The notes below the pieces were generated by a model that made no database searches, had not been told where the DNA came from, and worked only from the letters and a program-made list of their open reading frames with translations. From Pectinophora gossypiella (lineage: Eukaryota > Arthropoda > Insecta > Lepidoptera > Gelechiidae), in the NCBI RefSeq assembly GCF_024362695.1, contig NC_065417.1, positions 14,997,001-15,061,000 of the forward strand: DNA of 64,000 bases, given 5' to 3'. Below, one piece after another: positions 63,236 to 64,000 of the stretch. Made by a program: the position numbers and the translations under genes. Position 1 is the stretch's first letter. Each line of letters starts with the position of its first letter.

Positions 63236-63400
63236 CCACGGATCACCTTACTTATGGAGAATCGGGTGATCAGCATGCGATGTCCTTCCCAAACTAGCGA
63301 TCAGAAACTGATTTTTGTGATATCTTACCACCGGAAATCCCGGACACGGACCACTAATATCGAGAGATCCACTCTCTAACCAATGATACACGGAGACCAT
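63236..63400 (-). repeat. SINE family A, old diverged 5' part
   Basis: GAGAATCGGGTGATCAGCAT, CAAACTAGCGATCAGAAACT, ATACCACGG-like head ending CACGGAGACC; clearly family A but with many substitutions. Confidence 0.55.
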
Positions 63401-63569
63401 GCCTAATTTAAATCGAAAGAGTACATAAATCAGAACTTCTTGAAGACAAACTTGTTGAAGGTTAATTTTGCATTCTTTGAATCTACGTCATTTGGCTGAG
63501 GAGAAGTAATGACAAGAAACCGCAACAGCAACACATCTTTTAAATCAATGTATAATTTACAAGTTATTA

Positions 63570-63768
63570 TATTCATGTTTGGATTATAAATGTTATCACG
63601 TGCTCAGCGGTGAAGGAAAACGTCGTGAGGAGGTATGTCACCTAACTTATATTAGGCTGGTATTCTTTTCGCGGATTGGAAGGTCAGACAAGCAGTTGCT
63701 TTTGTAAAAAAACCGGACTTGTCAAATCTTCAGGTTAGATGAACGGACGTCGTGCAAAACGGGATAAT
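63570..63768 (+). repeat. SINE family D, 3' part
   Basis: TTCATGTTTGGATTATAAAT, ATCACGTGCTCAGCGGTGAA, TTGGAAGGTCAGACAAGCAG, ACTTGTCAAATCTTCAGG, AACGGGATAAT. Confidence 0.65.
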
Positions 63769-64000
63769 TTTATAGTTCGATGAACATAATTGTACCTTTT
63801 ATCTACTCTGGATCGCGCCATTGCTGACTTCACGGCCCATCACTGCCTCCACGGCCCACCACTCGAGTCATTGAAAAGACTTAAGGTAAACGCTCCTATT
63901 AACGCCACCCAAAAATCGACATCGTTTACCGCCACCTTTTTTAAATTGCGGATATTTTGAATTGTGTCTGAGATAGAAAATTGATTCAAATGTCAAAAGA
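63769..64000. other. No gene seen at window end
   Basis: Mixed composition; no supported frame. Confidence 0.35.

Noticed and set aside
1..64000. CRISPR array, operons, bacterial or viral genome segments
   Set aside because: Repeats are dispersed, not regularly spaced; there are no prokaryotic-style gene runs; the only viral-like gene is the BEL/Pao retrotransposon polyprotein.

Overview
This is a window of animal nuclear DNA, almost certainly from a moth or butterfly (Lepidoptera). It is AT-rich, has no bacterial-type gene organisation, and is packed with short dispersed retroposons, foldback elements and 3' ends of non-LTR retrotransposons of types I know from lepidopteran genomes. I cannot name the species. 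Family letters used below (A, B, C and so on) are my own labels, assigned by matching copies inside this window; they are not database names.

The only complete, confidently called gene is the 1758-codon Gag-Pol polyprotein of a BEL/Pao LTR retrotransposon on the minus strand (element 10540..17185). The element has two 464-bp LTRs that differ, by eye, at one base, a 5-bp target duplication TAACC, a primer-binding site and an uninterrupted reading frame with gag, protease, reverse transcriptase, RNase H and integrase. It landed inside an older SINE, and the two SINE halves still flank it.

The rest is a mosaic. Family A (tRNA-like head, tail GATAGAAGAAGA), C (5S rRNA-like promoter, tail TGATGATGA), D (tRNA-like head, tail GGGAGATGATG), E and F recur every few kb, and several copies keep 10-18 bp target duplications. 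Family G is a poly(A)-tailed repeat, K a repeat whose tail matches a LINE copy in the same window, and H, I and others are 3' ends of non-LTR elements with recognisable reverse-transcriptase C-terminal peptides. Foldback or MITE-like elements lie at 3475..4007, 5771..5918, 5979..6272, 9374..9510, 31843..31986, 33200..33315, 44397..44614, 47215..47401 and 49263..49405. Nested and composite insertions are common.

No host protein gene can be called with confidence. Two places look like pieces of host genes: plus-strand candidate exons at 50089..50158 and 50253..50285 (possibly ending at 50931..50952), and a minus-strand candidate terminal exon at 40836..40921 followed by repeat-free AT-rich sequence resembling a 3' UTR. 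The window is therefore best read as intronic or intergenic lepidopteran DNA. Most small open frames are chance frames or lie in repeats. Boundaries of repeats without target duplications are approximate to about 10-20 bp.
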